A DNA stretch of 64,000 nt from Neobacillus niacini (GCF_000759675.1 NZ_BAWM01000152.1:362770-426769); one strand, 5' to 3'. Positions 25,933 to 35,468 are shown, numbered from the stretch's first letter. Program-made: numbers and translations. Notes: generated from the sequence alone by a model not told the origin.

Positions 25933-27435
25933 ATGTCTCAAGCTGCAAAACAATTATATCTTCAAACAACAAGCCTTGTTGCTGGTTTTATGGTCTGGGT
26001 GCTTATTTCATCACTCATGCCTTACATTCAAGCAGATATAAAGCTATCATCAACTCAAATTTCTTGGGCTACGGCTGTACCTGTCATCCTTGGATCTTTA
26101 TTAAGAGTTCCAATTGGTTATTGGACAAATCGGTTTGGTGCTAGAACATTATTTTCGATTAGCTTTATTATTTTATTGTTACCAATAGGAATATTAAGTA
26201 TCGCTAACTCCTTACTTATGTTAATCTTGGCCGGATTATTGCTCGGTATTGGGGGAGCAGTTTTTTCTATTGGTGTAACCTCGCTGCCTAAATATTACCC
26301 AAAAGAAAAACATGGATTTATTAATGGAATTTATGGTGCCGGTAATATTGGTACTGCCATTACTTCTTTCGCTGCCCCAGTCTTAGCAAATACATTTGGA
26401 TGGCGAACGACCGTTCAAATATTCCTTATTGTGGTCTTAGTATTTGCCATCTTAAATTTCTTCATCGGTGACAAAAAGGAAAGAAAAATTAATAATTCAT
26501 TATCTAATCAGATTAATGAAGTTTATAAAAATCAAAAGTTATGGTTTTTAAGTTTATTTTATTTCATCACCTTTGGTTCGTTTGTTGCCTTCACCATTTA
26601 TTTACCTTCTTTCCTCGTTAACCATTTTGATTTAGAGAAGGTGGATGCGGGTTTTCGGACTGCAGGATTTATTGCATTAGCGACAGTATTTCGGCCAATT
26701 GGAGGATGGCTAGGAGATAAGTTTAATCCCTTTCTTATACTAGTAGGTGTATTTTCTGGACTTACCTTCGCAGGGTTTCTTTTGTCTTTTACACCGTCTC
26801 TTCCTATTTATTCTTTTGGCTGTTTATTTGTAGCCATATGTGCTGGGACGGGTAACGGGACGATTTTTAAATTGGTTCCATTATATTTTACGAAGCAGGC
26901 TGGGATAGTAAATGGAATTGTCTCTGCCATGGGAGGACTTGGAGGCTTTTTCCCGCCAATCATTTTGACCATCCTCTTTAATTGGACTGGGCATTATGCC
27001 ATAGGCTTCATGGCGTTATCGGAGTTTTCACTAGCAAGTACCATATTAGTCGTCTGGCTCTATTATCAGGAAAAGCTGGAAATTTCCGCAAAAATTGTCC
27101 AACATGCTACTGATGGAATAACCGTTACCGATAAAAATGGCATCATTCAAAGTGTGAATCCTGCTTTTACAAAAATTACTGGATACACAATGGATGAAGT
27201 GATCGGAAAAACACCAAGTGTACTTCAATCTGGGGAACACGATAATGCATTTTATAAGAAGATGTGGGATAGTTTGTTAACAGCGGGCTACTGGGAAGGA
27301 TTTATTTGGAACAAACGAAAAAACCAAGAAACCTATCGGGAATGGTTAACGATTACAGCCATTCGCGATGACAGTGGGGATATAAAAAATTATGTTGCCC
27401 TGTTTCATGAAGTCGATGAGGAAAAGAAATCTTAA
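25933..27435 (+). CDS. NarK-like MFS transporter with C-terminal PAS domain
   Basis: Residues 1-375 form a 12-helix major facilitator of the nitrate/nitrite porter branch (GIGGAVFSIGVTSLPKYYPK, GIYGAGNIGTA, GGWLGDKF, CAGTGNGTIFKLVPLYF). Residues of about 385-495 form a PAS domain (ATDGITVTDKNGIIQSVNPAF, TGYTMDEVIGKTPSVLQSG, YWEGFIWNKRK, then REWLTITAIRDD) of the kind often seen before kinases or cyclases. No output domain follows. The start at 25933 lies behind GGGGGATCGGA. An FNR box upstream suggests anaerobic induction. A transporter ending in a lone sensory PAS domain is unusual and may sense redox, oxygen or a ligand to gate transport, which is inference. Confidence 0.85.
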   Translation: MSQAAKQLYLQTTSLVAGFMVWVLISSLMPYIQADIKLSSTQISWATAVPVILGSLLRVPIGYWTNRFGARTLFSISFIILLLPIGILSIANSLLMLILAGLLLGIGGAVFSIGVTSLPKYYPKEKHGFINGIYGAGNIGTAITSFAAPVLANTFGWRTTVQIFLIVVLVFAILNFFIGDKKERKINNSLSNQINEVYKNQKLWFLSLFYFITFGSFVAFTIYLPSFLVNHFDLEKVDAGFRTAGFIALATVFRPIGGWLGDKFNPFLILVGVFSGLTFAGFLLSFTPSLPIYSFGCLFVAICAGTGNGTIFKLVPLYFTKQAGIVNGIVSAMGGLGGFFPPIILTILFNWTGHYAIGFMALSEFSLASTILVVWLYYQEKLEISAKIVQHATDGITVTDKNGIIQSVNPAFTKITGYTMDEVIGKTPSVLQSGEHDNAFYKKMWDSLLTAGYWEGFIWNKRKNQETYREWLTITAIRDDSGDIKNYVALFHEVDEEKKS

Positions 27436-27440
27436 CTTTA

Positions 27441-27468
27441 AGACCTTCTTCGGAGGGTCTATTTTTTT
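27441..27468 (+). terminator. Terminator of the MFS-PAS gene
   Basis: AGACCTTC and GGAGGGTCT form a stem with wobble pairs, followed by ATTTTTTT. Confidence 0.7.
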
Positions 27469-27546
27469 CCAAAGAAGTGCATATTTAGCGTAAGTTATTA
27501 CAACTTTTTGTCTTTTACCCCAAGTTCACAGTTCCTTCACTATTTT

Positions 27547-27590
27547 TGTGACGTACGTCACAAATATCATGTTACTATCTGTTTTATAGT
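27547..27590 (+). promoter_or_regulatory. Perfect FNR box and -10 region of narK
   Basis: TGTGACGTACGTCACA at 27547-27562 is a perfect palindrome matching the Fnr consensus. TATAGT at 27585-27590 would place the box centre about 42 bases upstream of the transcription start. Confidence 0.8.
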
Positions 27591-27649
27591 GAAAACATAA
27601 AGAACATCCACTGAAAAAAAATGAAAGTGGATTTAGGGGAGAGATAAAA

Positions 27650-28951
27650 ATGGCACGAATTAATTATTGGAATCCTGAGGATGAAAAGTTTTGGAATGCA
27701 GAAGGGAAAAAACACGCTAAGCGTAATCTATGGATTTCGGTTCCATCCTTAATGCTAGCATTTATTGTTTGGCAGATTTGGTCTGTGGTTGCAGTAAGAC
27801 TCAATGATATTGGCTTTACGTTTACAGATGAACAATTATTTACTTTAGCAGCGATCCCAGGTCTTGTCGGTGCAACCCTTCGATTTGTTTATACCTTTGC
27901 TGTCGGTTCATTAGGAGGGAAAAACTGGACAGTCATTTCAACAGCTGTTTTAGCGATTCCTGCAATTGGAATTGGGATTGCTGTTCAAAACCCTGACACA
28001 CCATTTTCGATTATGTTATTGTTAGCAGCACTTTGCGGTCTTGGTGGAGGTAACTTTTCTTCCTCATCAGCAAATATTAGCTTCTTCTTTCCGAAAAAAG
28101 AAAAAGGAACAGCTTTAGGTATTAACGGCGGTTTAGGTAACATGGGAGTCTCGGTCGTACAATTTGTTACACCATTAATCGTTACAACTGGGGCTTTTGC
28201 TTTTGCAGGTAAGGGTCAAGTATTAGCAAATGGGCAACAAGTATGGTTACAAAATGCAGCATTCATCTGGGTAATCCCGATCGTGATTATGACATTACTT
28301 GCCTACTTCAAAATGGATAACGTACCAGGTGCTAAACAATCTGTAGCAGATCAATTTGTTATCGTTAAACGTAAACACACATGGATTATGACAGCACTTT
28401 ATGTGGCAACATTCGGTTCATTCATTGGCTATTCAGCGGCATTCCCACTTTTATTAAAATCACAGTTTCCTGAATACATCTCACTTGCCTTCCTTGGTGC
28501 TCTAGTAGCAGCAGCTGCAAGACCGGTTGGCGGCTGGTTGGGAGACAAATTTGGCGGTGCGAGAGTTACGGCATATGTAATTGTCGCAATGACGATTGGA
28601 GCTTTAGGCGTTATTTACTTCTTAAATCTTAAACAGTTTGCTGGTTTCTTAGCTTCATTCTTAGTTCTTTTCCTAGCGTCAGGTATTGGTTCAGGGTCAA
28701 CCTTCCAAATGATTCCAACCATTTTTATTCCAAAAGAAGCTGCACCAGTTATTGGTTTCTCAGCAGCATTTGCAGCCTATGGTTCCTTCCTGATTCCTAA
28801 GCTTTTTGGATGGTCTGTTGAAACATCTGGTTCATACGTAACAGCATTCTATATCTTTATTGGCTTCTACGTCATTGCCTTTGCACTTAACTATTTCTAC
28901 TACCAAAGAAAAACAACGGAGGATAAACAAATGGTAAAACAAGCCGGATAA
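27650..28951 (+). CDS. narK: Nitrate/nitrite transporter NarK
   Basis: This 433-residue MFS protein has the nitrate signature GLGGGNFSSSSANISFFFPK and a second one, ASGIGSGSTFQMIPTIFIP. It should exchange or import nitrate and nitrite for anaerobic respiration. GGGGAGAG precedes the ATG. A perfect FNR box lies upstream. No nitrate reductase genes are in the window, so its partner enzyme must be elsewhere. Confidence 0.88.
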   Translation: MARINYWNPEDEKFWNAEGKKHAKRNLWISVPSLMLAFIVWQIWSVVAVRLNDIGFTFTDEQLFTLAAIPGLVGATLRFVYTFAVGSLGGKNWTVISTAVLAIPAIGIGIAVQNPDTPFSIMLLLAALCGLGGGNFSSSSANISFFFPKKEKGTALGINGGLGNMGVSVVQFVTPLIVTTGAFAFAGKGQVLANGQQVWLQNAAFIWVIPIVIMTLLAYFKMDNVPGAKQSVADQFVIVKRKHTWIMTALYVATFGSFIGYSAAFPLLLKSQFPEYISLAFLGALVAAAARPVGGWLGDKFGGARVTAYVIVAMTIGALGVIYFLNLKQFAGFLASFLVLFLASGIGSGSTFQMIPTIFIPKEAAPVIGFSAAFAAYGSFLIPKLFGWSVETSGSYVTAFYIFIGFYVIAFALNYFYYQRKTTEDKQMVKQAG

Positions 28952-28968
28952 TACCCGGCTTGTTTTTT
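28939..28968 (+). terminator. Terminator of narK
   Basis: ACAAGCCGG and CCGGCTTGT pair perfectly and are followed by TTTTTT. The first arm contains the last narK codons. Confidence 0.85.
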
Positions 28969-29046
28969 ATATAACTTTTGGCTGAGTTATATACAAATCA
29001 ATTTGCTTAAGCAATCCTATAATTTTTTTTATACCTAAATAAACAG

Positions 29047-29072
29047 AAAACCCGCCTTAGAAAAGGCAGGTT
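29047..29072 (-). terminator. Terminator of the LysM/3D gene
   Basis: On the minus strand AACCTGCCTT and AAGGCGGGTT pair with one mismatch-tolerant position and are followed by TTCTG. It abuts the stop codon. Confidence 0.65.
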
Positions 29073-29859
29073 AGTTTAATATTTTTACTTCTACTTGTTG
29101 TTTTCCCCAGTTAATGGCGTCCTGTTTTTCAGGAATAAATACATCAATTCGATTTCCTTTAATCGCACCGCCTGTATCTGCAGCAACCGCATAGCCATAA
29201 CCTTCGACATAAACTTCTGTTCCTAGAGGAATCACAGATGGGTCAACTGAAATCACTTTTTTATCAGGGTTATCTTTTAAATTAACTCCTGTTGCCGTAA
29301 TCCCTGAACATCCTTCACAAGAAGCTGTGTATGCAGTCGCAGTAACGGTAATTTCCTTTGTTGCTTCTACACTAGCTGCTGTGGCGTTTTCCACTACAGG
29401 TTCTTCAATAGCTGGTTCAGCAGCTTCAACAGCTTGACCTTCATTTGACAGTTCAGGTTTTTCGGCTAAAATCATTTCATTATCTGCAAGTATTTCAGAT
29501 TCTACTTCTTTACTTTCGCTGTCGTTGACAATGATTAATTCTTCACCTGGATGAATGATATTAGTGTTTAAGTCGTTCCACTCTTTTATATCTTCAATTG
29601 ATACATCATTAGTAATCGCGATATCCGATAATGTATCATTTGGTTTTACCGTGTAGTTTTCTTCCTTTGGAACAACTTGTTCCACTTTAGGTTGCTCCAT
29701 TGTTATATCTAATGGTTTTATAACTTTCTCTTTTTCAGTCGAAATGTTATTCTTCTTTTTTGGATCCTCATTTTTATCAACAATCTCCGCTGCCAATACA
29801 TTAGCACCTACAGTTACAGAAAGAGCAGCAACTGCAATGAATGTTTTAAATTTATTCAT
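29071..29859 (-). CDS. Secreted LysM and 3D-domain cell-wall protein (YocH-like)
   Basis: This 262-residue protein has a signal peptide (about residues 1-24), one LysM domain at about 68-112 (YTVKPNDTLSDIAITNDVSI, then IIHPGEELIIV), an acidic linker, and a C-terminal 3D domain at about 168-262. The 3D domain shows TATAYTASCEGCSGITATG, SVIPLGTEVYVEGYGYAVA and ADTGGAIKGNRIDVF, including the Asp residues that name it. It probably binds and cleaves peptidoglycan. The layout is that of YocH of B. subtilis, which is controlled by WalR; no WalR site was verified here. AGGAGG precedes the ATG. Confidence 0.85.
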   Translation of the reverse strand: MNKFKTFIAVAALSVTVGANVLAAEIVDKNEDPKKKNNISTEKEKVIKPLDITMEQPKVEQVVPKEENYTVKPNDTLSDIAITNDVSIEDIKEWNDLNTNIIHPGEELIIVNDSESKEVESEILADNEMILAEKPELSNEGQAVEAAEPAIEEPVVENATAASVEATKEITVTATAYTASCEGCSGITATGVNLKDNPDKKVISVDPSVIPLGTEVYVEGYGYAVAADTGGAIKGNRIDVFIPEKQDAINWGKQQVEVKILN

Positions 29860-30051
29860 TATGTGTGTACCTCCTGTTTTCTCTCGAAGCTAACTAGTGT
29901 CCATCTTATCATGGAAAGTTCGAAAACAAAGAACAGGGAGATGTTATTTGGTTTACACCTTTATTAAGTATATTACGATAGTATTTCTAATTAATTTACT
30001 ATTCTGAAACCATATCAAAAATGCACGGAATAATCATTCCGCGCCATTTTT

Positions 30052-32109
30052 TTATATCCGAGAAATAGAAACCGCACAAGCTTTATATTCTGCTGTCCCA
30101 GAAATCGGATCATATTCATTTAGTGTTAAAACATTCGTTGGTGTTTCACTCCAATGGAAACTCATGAACACAAGTCCAGGTACGACTTGATCCGTAATTT
30201 TTGCTTTTACTTTTAACTCGCCTCTACGAGATCGAACTTGAACCACTTCACCGTCGCTAATTCCTAAGACAAGCGCATCGTCTGGATGAATATCAACTGT
30301 TTCCTCTGTCTGCTTGACTTTGACGCCTGCTGCATAGTAGCGTGTTTGTGAATGTGTGTTATAGGACTCATAACGTCTTCCAGTAGTTAACGTAAATGGA
30401 TATTCCTGATCAGGAAGCTCTAATGGCGGTGTGAAATCAACTGGTACAAATGGTGACTTTTTAACGTCAGACTCTTGATTGTGAAATCTCTCATGCATAA
30501 TAAATGTTCCTGGATGGTCCTCATCTGGACATGGATAATGAATACTGTATTCTTTCTCAAGTCTTTCATAAGAAATACCACCATACATCTCCCATGCAAG
30601 TTTTCTAACTTCATTCCAAATTTCCTCACTGCTGGAATAGTTCATTGGATATCCCATTATAGTTGAAAGCTCGCATAAAATGACCCAATCTTCTTTTACA
30701 TTCAGACCAGGGTCAACTGCTTTGCGGACTCTTTGGATTCTTCTATCTGTATTGGTATAGGTTCCATCAACCTCTCCCCAAGAACATGCCGGAAGAACAA
30801 CATCTGCCATTTTTGCCGTTTCTGTTAAGAAAATATCCTGCACGATTAACAAATCAAGCTTTTTCATTAGCTCTTTCGTATGGTTCATATGAACATCCGC
30901 GAGCAATGGATTTTCCCCTATGATATACAGCGCTTTCAACTCACCATTTTCGAGTCGGTCAAAGGTTCTCGTTTGTGTATCACCAACTTGAGGATTTAGC
31001 GTAACATTCCATTCTTTCTCATAACGTGCACGGTACTGATCATTGACTAAACTCATCGCTCCTGCCAATTGGTTTGGCAGACATCCCATATCTCCTGCAC
31101 CCTGGACATTGTTTTGCCCACGTAATGGCATAATTCCTGTACCCTGCTTGCCGATATTACCTGTCAATAAAGCAAGATTGGCAATATCAAAGACATTATT
31201 AACACCACAATGGTGTTCTGTAATCCCAAGTGTATAGGCAATCATTGAACCACTTGAACTCGCATATTCTCTTGCTGTAGTTACAATATCCTCTGCATTC
31301 AAACCAGTAATGGAAGAAGCATATTCAGGTGTGTACATCTCTACGTGCTTTTTTAACAACTCAAAATCTATTGTAAATTGTTTTATAAACTCTTCATTAT
31401 ATAGGTTTTCTTCAATAATAACCCGAAGAAAGGCATTAATCAGCGCGATATCTGTACCGACGTTGATTTGCAAATGCCGGTGAGCAAATTTAACCATATC
31501 GATCTTTCTTGGATCAATGACGATTACCTTAAGACCATTTTTAATCGCTTTTTTAATACGGTTTGCAATAATAGGATGTGCCTCTGTTGTGTTCGACCCC
31601 ATAAGCAGCAAGACTTCTGCTCTGTCAAAATCCTCTAATGTGTTTGTTGGGAAACCGCTTCCAAATACAGTTGCCAGACCGGCAACGCTTGGTGCGTGTC
31701 ACGTACGGTTACATCCGTCTATGTTATTACTGCCAATAACGGTCCTCATAAATTTTTGAGTGACGTAATTGGATTCGTTTGTTGTTCTAGCACATGCAAA
31801 CATCGAAATTGAATTTGGTCCCCAAGTATCTCTAATTCCAGCTAATTTTTCTGAAATATATTGATAGGCTTCCTCCCACGATGTTTCCACTAACTTTCCT
31901 GCTTTTCGAATGAGCGGATTCATTAGTCTATTGTTCGAATGAACATATTCATAGGCAAACGCGCCTTTCACACAGGTTTGCCCCTTGTTAACAGGTGCAT
32001 CCTTGTCACCACGAATTTTCATAATTCGATTATCTTTGACTTCAAGCACTAAGCCGCAGCCTGTACCGCAATAACCACAAATTGTTTTAACAAAATTTGC
32101 TTCTCCCAC
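30052..32109 (-). CDS. fdhF: Formate dehydrogenase alpha subunit, selenocysteine-containing
   Basis: The frame is continuous from 32109 to 30052 apart from one in-frame TGA at 31701-31699. The protein (685 residues) has an N-terminal [4Fe-4S] motif (ICGYCGTGCG and later QTCVKGAFA), then NIDGCNRT-U-HAPSVAGLAT. In molybdenum formate dehydrogenases that position, just before HxPSVAGL, is the catalytic Sec or Cys. Molybdopterin-binding stretches follow (LLLMGSNTTEAHP, GIMPLRGQNNVQGAGDMGC, TNTDRRIQRV, LTTGRRYESYNTHSQTRY). The GTG at 32109 follows GGGAGGGG and is preferred to the ATG at 32133, which has none. A SECIS-like hairpin follows the TGA. It lacks the N-terminal ferredoxin and NADH modules, so it resembles FdhH. 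Confidence 0.88.
31670..31701 (-). promoter_or_regulatory. Bacterial SECIS element for fdhF
   Basis: Twelve bases after the UGA, GUUGCC and GGCAAC form a perfect six-pair stem closing the loop GGUCU. From memory of the E. coli fdhF sequence, GGUCU also occupies positions 19-23 after its UGA, the same as here. This apical stem-loop is what SelB recognises. Confidence 0.85.
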
Positions 32110-32225
32110 AATTTCCCCTCCCAATTCAAACATTTATTACTTATATAAACATATTAATCTATTTAACGTAAAAGTAGCTTTGTTTTTTTTAAAATAATTG
32201 TCTATTTTTTGAAAATTACAATAAA

Positions 32226-32254
32226 AAAAACGGAAGAGAGTATCTTCCGTTTTT
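32226..32254 (-). terminator. Terminator of the histidine kinase gene
   Basis: AAAAACGGAAGA and TCTTCCGTTTTT pair perfectly around a five-base loop, and T residues follow on the minus strand. Confidence 0.85.
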
Positions 32255-32255
32255 A

Positions 32256-34799
32256 TCATGCCGGTTTTGCAGGTAATAGGATATTAAAGGTAGTTCCTTT
32301 ATTTGGCTCACTTTCAACAAATACTTTTCCATGATGATTTTCAATAATTTTAAAGCTGACCATTAATCCTAATCCGTTCCCATTTTTCTTCGTTGTATAG
32401 AATGGTTCACCGAGCTGTTTTAACTTTTCTTTTGGAATTCCAACACCTGTATCCTGGATGGATATCTGGACATTATTATCATGAATCATCGTCTTAACAT
32501 ATAATTCCCCGCCATTTGGCATTGCTTCAATTCCATTTTTAATAAAATTTAAAAATACTTGTTTTAAGCGGTTTTCGTCACACTCAATTTGGATAATTTC
32601 ATTAGGACAATCTAATGAAAGTTTCACATGCTTCTTTCTCGCTTCAAATTCAAGGAGTGATACCACGTTTTTTATTACTGGAACCACATTCTTTTCTTCT
32701 AATTCCACCATTTTAGGTTTTGCCAATACCATGAAATCCTCAACAATCGTATTGACTCGTTCAATTTCATCGAGAATAATATTGATAAATTCTAAGCGCT
32801 CAGGGTCCTGCTCATCTAATGTAAGGAACTCTGCATATCCTTTCATGGATGTTAGCGGATTTCTAATTTCGTGTGCCACTCCAGCAGCCAATTGACCAAC
32901 TGCGGCAAGCTTATCCTGGCGATGGAGTACGTCTTCAGTTTTCTTACGCTCTGTAATATCATTGCGAATCGCTACATATTGATATGGCTTCCCATTTTCA
33001 TTCAGGAATGGCACAATGGTCGTATCCACCCAATAGTAGGTTCCATCCTTCGCCTTATTTCTAATTTCACCTTTCCAAACCTTTCCTTCTCCAATCGTTT
33101 TCCATAGATCTTTGAAGAACAGCTTGGAGTGATGACCCGAATTTAAAATGCTATGATCTTTTCCAATAATCTCTTCACGACTGTATTTTGAAATCTCACA
33201 TAATTTATCATTTACACTTGTAATAATCCCTCTCGCGTCTGTAAAGGCAACAATCGCGGATTGGTCAAGTGCAAAGCGAATATCTGTATTGTCTTTTATT
33301 GATTCTTTTAAATGTTCTTCTGCTCTTTTTCGGTCTGAAATATCTGTACGAATGGCAACATATTGATATGGCTTTCCTTTTTCATTTAAAAAAGGAACGA
33401 TGGTGGTATCTACCCAATAACGTGATCCATCTTTTGCACGGTTACAAATTTCCCCCTTCCAAACTCCTCCCTGACCAATCGTCTGCCAGAGATCCTTGAA
33501 AAATCCTTTTGAATGGTAGCCAGAATTTAATATCCGGTGATCCTCACCAAGTAATTCCTCACGACTGTATTTCGAAATTTCACAGAACTTTTCGTTTACA
33601 CTCGTAATCTTCCCCTTTTCATCGGTAATCGCAATGATGGAGGATTGGTCGAGCGCAAATGTAATATCCCGTGTTTCTTTTATCGATTCTAAAAGAGCCT
33701 TCTCAGCATTCTTTCGATTGGTTATATCAGAACGAATGGCAATATATTGGATAGGCTTCCCTTTTTTGTCTAAGAAAGGGACAATCGTTGTATCCACCCA
33801 ATAATTCGAGCCATCTTTTGCTTTATTTCTAATTTCTCCCCGCCATTTTTTCCCGGATTGAATGGTTGACCACAATTCCTGAAAAAACTCTTTTGAATGA
33901 TATCCTGAATTTAACAGGCGATGGTTCTTTCCGATAATTTCTTCCTTACTATACTTAGAGATTTCTTCAAACTTTTCATTTACAAAAACAATCGTCCCTG
34001 CTGGGTCGGTGATGGCTACAATGGTTGATGCGTCTAAAGCAGCTTTAATGTCCTTTAAGTTCGTATCTGATTCAGCAAGCTGCTTGCTGATTAAGGTACT
34101 TGAGGCGATTAACCCGCTGATTATTAAAACTGTCACAAATAATACTAAATATATTAAAAATGTATCTTCATTAATTAATCCATTTACTGTATTATTGCTA
34201 GAAATAATCGTTGAAGCTCTTTTTAAAAGAAAATGCCCTTCTGCAATGGCAACTGATATAATCAAGGCGCTAATTGGTTTTAACCAAGTCTGACTACCTT
34301 TTGAGTAGGTTTTTGAAGAAAAAAGTATCCATAAAGAAAATAAAAAAGACCCGAATATTAGTAGTCCCGAAAACACATAAAGCGGAACATTAAATTCGAT
34401 CGTTAGGTTCATTGCATAAATACTTATTATATGAATAGCAAAAACAGCAGTTGTTAAGAATAAACTCCCAATAAACAAATGAAAAGAACGAATTTCTTTC
34501 CCAAATAAAGGAATGAAGGCCATCCCTGAAAAGGCAATCCCTATAAAGATAGACAAAATCGTCAGGGGTATTTGGTAACTAGAAAAACGGTTAATATCAG
34601 CTGCAATTAACCCAACAAAATTCATTACCCATATCCCAACTCCCATTGATAAAGAGCCGCCAAGATATAATAGTCTTTTATTCTTCTTTGAATTTTTTAT
34701 TAACGTAAACATATCTAAACCTGTATATGAAGCCATGATGGTTAGTCCTATGGCAATAACTATTAAAAATGGATGAAAATCGCCAGATACTGTATCCAT
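32256..34799 (-). CDS. Membrane sensor histidine kinase with three tandem PAS domains
   Basis: This 847-residue protein has about seven membrane segments (residues 8-235) resembling an MHYT domain, but with key histidines changed (GVGIWVMNFVGLIA has Asn where the family has His). Three PAS domains follow at an exact 128-residue period (starting near 250, 378 and 506), each with SKYSxEExxGxxHxxLNSG and YWVDTTIVPFL. The kinase core has His643 in GVAHEIRNPLTS, then N and G boxes (NFIKNGIEAM, DTGVGIP, GNGLGLM). No response regulator gene is adjacent, so it is an orphan kinase of the type that feeds the sporulation phosphorelay; that target is inference. Confidence 0.9.
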   Translation of the reverse strand: MDTVSGDFHPFLIVIAIGLTIMASYTGLDMFTLIKNSKKNKRLLYLGGSLSMGVGIWVMNFVGLIAADINRFSSYQIPLTILSIFIGIAFSGMAFIPLFGKEIRSFHLFIGSLFLTTAVFAIHIISIYAMNLTIEFNVPLYVFSGLLIFGSFLFSLWILFSSKTYSKGSQTWLKPISALIISVAIAEGHFLLKRASTIISSNNTVNGLINEDTFLIYLVLFVTVLIISGLIASSTLISKQLAESDTNLKDIKAALDASTIVAITDPAGTIVFVNEKFEEISKYSKEEIIGKNHRLLNSGYHSKEFFQELWSTIQSGKKWRGEIRNKAKDGSNYWVDTTIVPFLDKKGKPIQYIAIRSDITNRKNAEKALLESIKETRDITFALDQSSIIAITDEKGKITSVNEKFCEISKYSREELLGEDHRILNSGYHSKGFFKDLWQTIGQGGVWKGEICNRAKDGSRYWVDTTIVPFLNEKGKPYQYVAIRTDISDRKRAEEHLKESIKDNTDIRFALDQSAIVAFTDARGIITSVNDKLCEISKYSREEIIGKDHSILNSGHHSKLFFKDLWKTIGEGKVWKGEIRNKAKDGTYYWVDTTIVPFLNENGKPYQYVAIRNDITERKKTEDVLHRQDKLAAVGQLAAGVAHEIRNPLTSMKGYAEFLTLDEQDPERLEFINIILDEIERVNTIVEDFMVLAKPKMVELEEKNVVPVIKNVVSLLEFEARKKHVKLSLDCPNEIIQIECDENRLKQVFLNFIKNGIEAMPNGGELYVKTMIHDNNVQISIQDTGVGIPKEKLKQLGEPFYTTKKNGNGLGLMVSFKIIENHHGKVFVESEPNKGTTFNILLPAKPA

Positions 34800-35045
34800 T
34801 TACACTCCCCCTTTTGACCTAATCTCTCTTTCTACTCTGATTGTAATGTAAACAATTGCAGTAGGGAAGTGTTTTTGTTCACAATTTTGTCGAAATTATA
34901 TTATTTTAACCAAATAATTCTATTACATCATACATAATATGGACCCTTACTGCACAAAATTTAAATACAGGATAAATGTATCAATTTTTTAAAAAATTAA
35001 ATTATTTATCAAAAAGGACTACACAAATTTGTTTTTTTTGATTAT
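34800..35045. other. AT-rich intergenic stretch
   Basis: The region between the histidine kinase start and the first yhfH unit holds the GGGGGAGTG ribosome-binding site of the kinase at its left end. I see no gene, repeat or clear hairpin in the rest. Confidence 0.5.
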
Positions 35046-35103
35046 ACTGTACTACAACAGGTTGATAATAAATAAACTGTATTAAAAAAGGAGGAGATTT
35101 TTA

Positions 35104-35238
35104 ATGTTAATGAATCCAGTTGAATTTTTCCGCACTTTGCCAAAAAAGGAATGTCCAGAATGTGGGCAACATGTGGAAGAACAAGCAGAAAGCTACTTAA
35201 TGGAATGTGACCGCTGTTTAGCAAAAAGAGAAGAATAG
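35104..35238 (+). CDS. yhfH: YhfH family small zinc-ribbon-like protein, copy 1
   Basis: This 44-residue protein has PVEFFRTLPKKECPECGQHV, then a second CxxC (ECDRCLAKREE). Two CxxC pairs suggest a small zinc-binding knuckle. It matches the YhfH family of Bacillus, of unknown function. GGAGGAG precedes the ATG. A near-copy follows. Confidence 0.75.
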   Translation: MLMNPVEFFRTLPKKECPECGQHVEEQAESYLMECDRCLAKREE

Positions 35239-35318
35239 AAAACACATTTTTTTAATTAAACTGTACTACAACAAATTGATAGTTAATAAACTGTATTGAA
35301 AAAGAGGGGGTTTTTTTA

Positions 35319-35453
35319 ATGTTAATTAGTCCAGTTGAATTTTTCCGTACTTTACAAAAAAAGGAATGTCCAGAATGTGGGCAGCACATGGAAGAACAAG
35401 CAGAAAGCTACTTAATGGAATGCGATCGCTGTTTAGCTAATAAAGACGAATAG
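35319..35453 (+). CDS. yhfH: YhfH family small zinc-ribbon-like protein, copy 2
   Basis: This 44-residue protein differs from copy 1 at only a few positions (for example SPVEFFRTLQKKECPECGQH and a C-terminus NKDE). All four cysteines are kept, which argues that both copies are functional. AGAGGGGG precedes the ATG and a terminator follows. Confidence 0.75.
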   Translation: MLISPVEFFRTLQKKECPECGQHMEEQAESYLMECDRCLANKDE

Positions 35454-35468
35454 AACATAACTTACCAT

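Larger units (their letters stand above)
35046..35453 (+). repeat. Tandem duplication of a yhfH unit
   Basis: Two units of about 193 bases, 35046-35238 and 35260-35453, share their upstream region (ACTGTACTACAACA, TTGATA, ATAAACTGTATT) as well as the gene. Divergence is limited to scattered substitutions and small indels, so the duplication includes promoter and gene. Confidence 0.85.

Noticed and set aside
30052-32133. Formate dehydrogenase as two genes or a pseudogene
   Set aside because: The two pieces are in the same frame, separated only by one TGA at the Sec position and followed by a SECIS hairpin.
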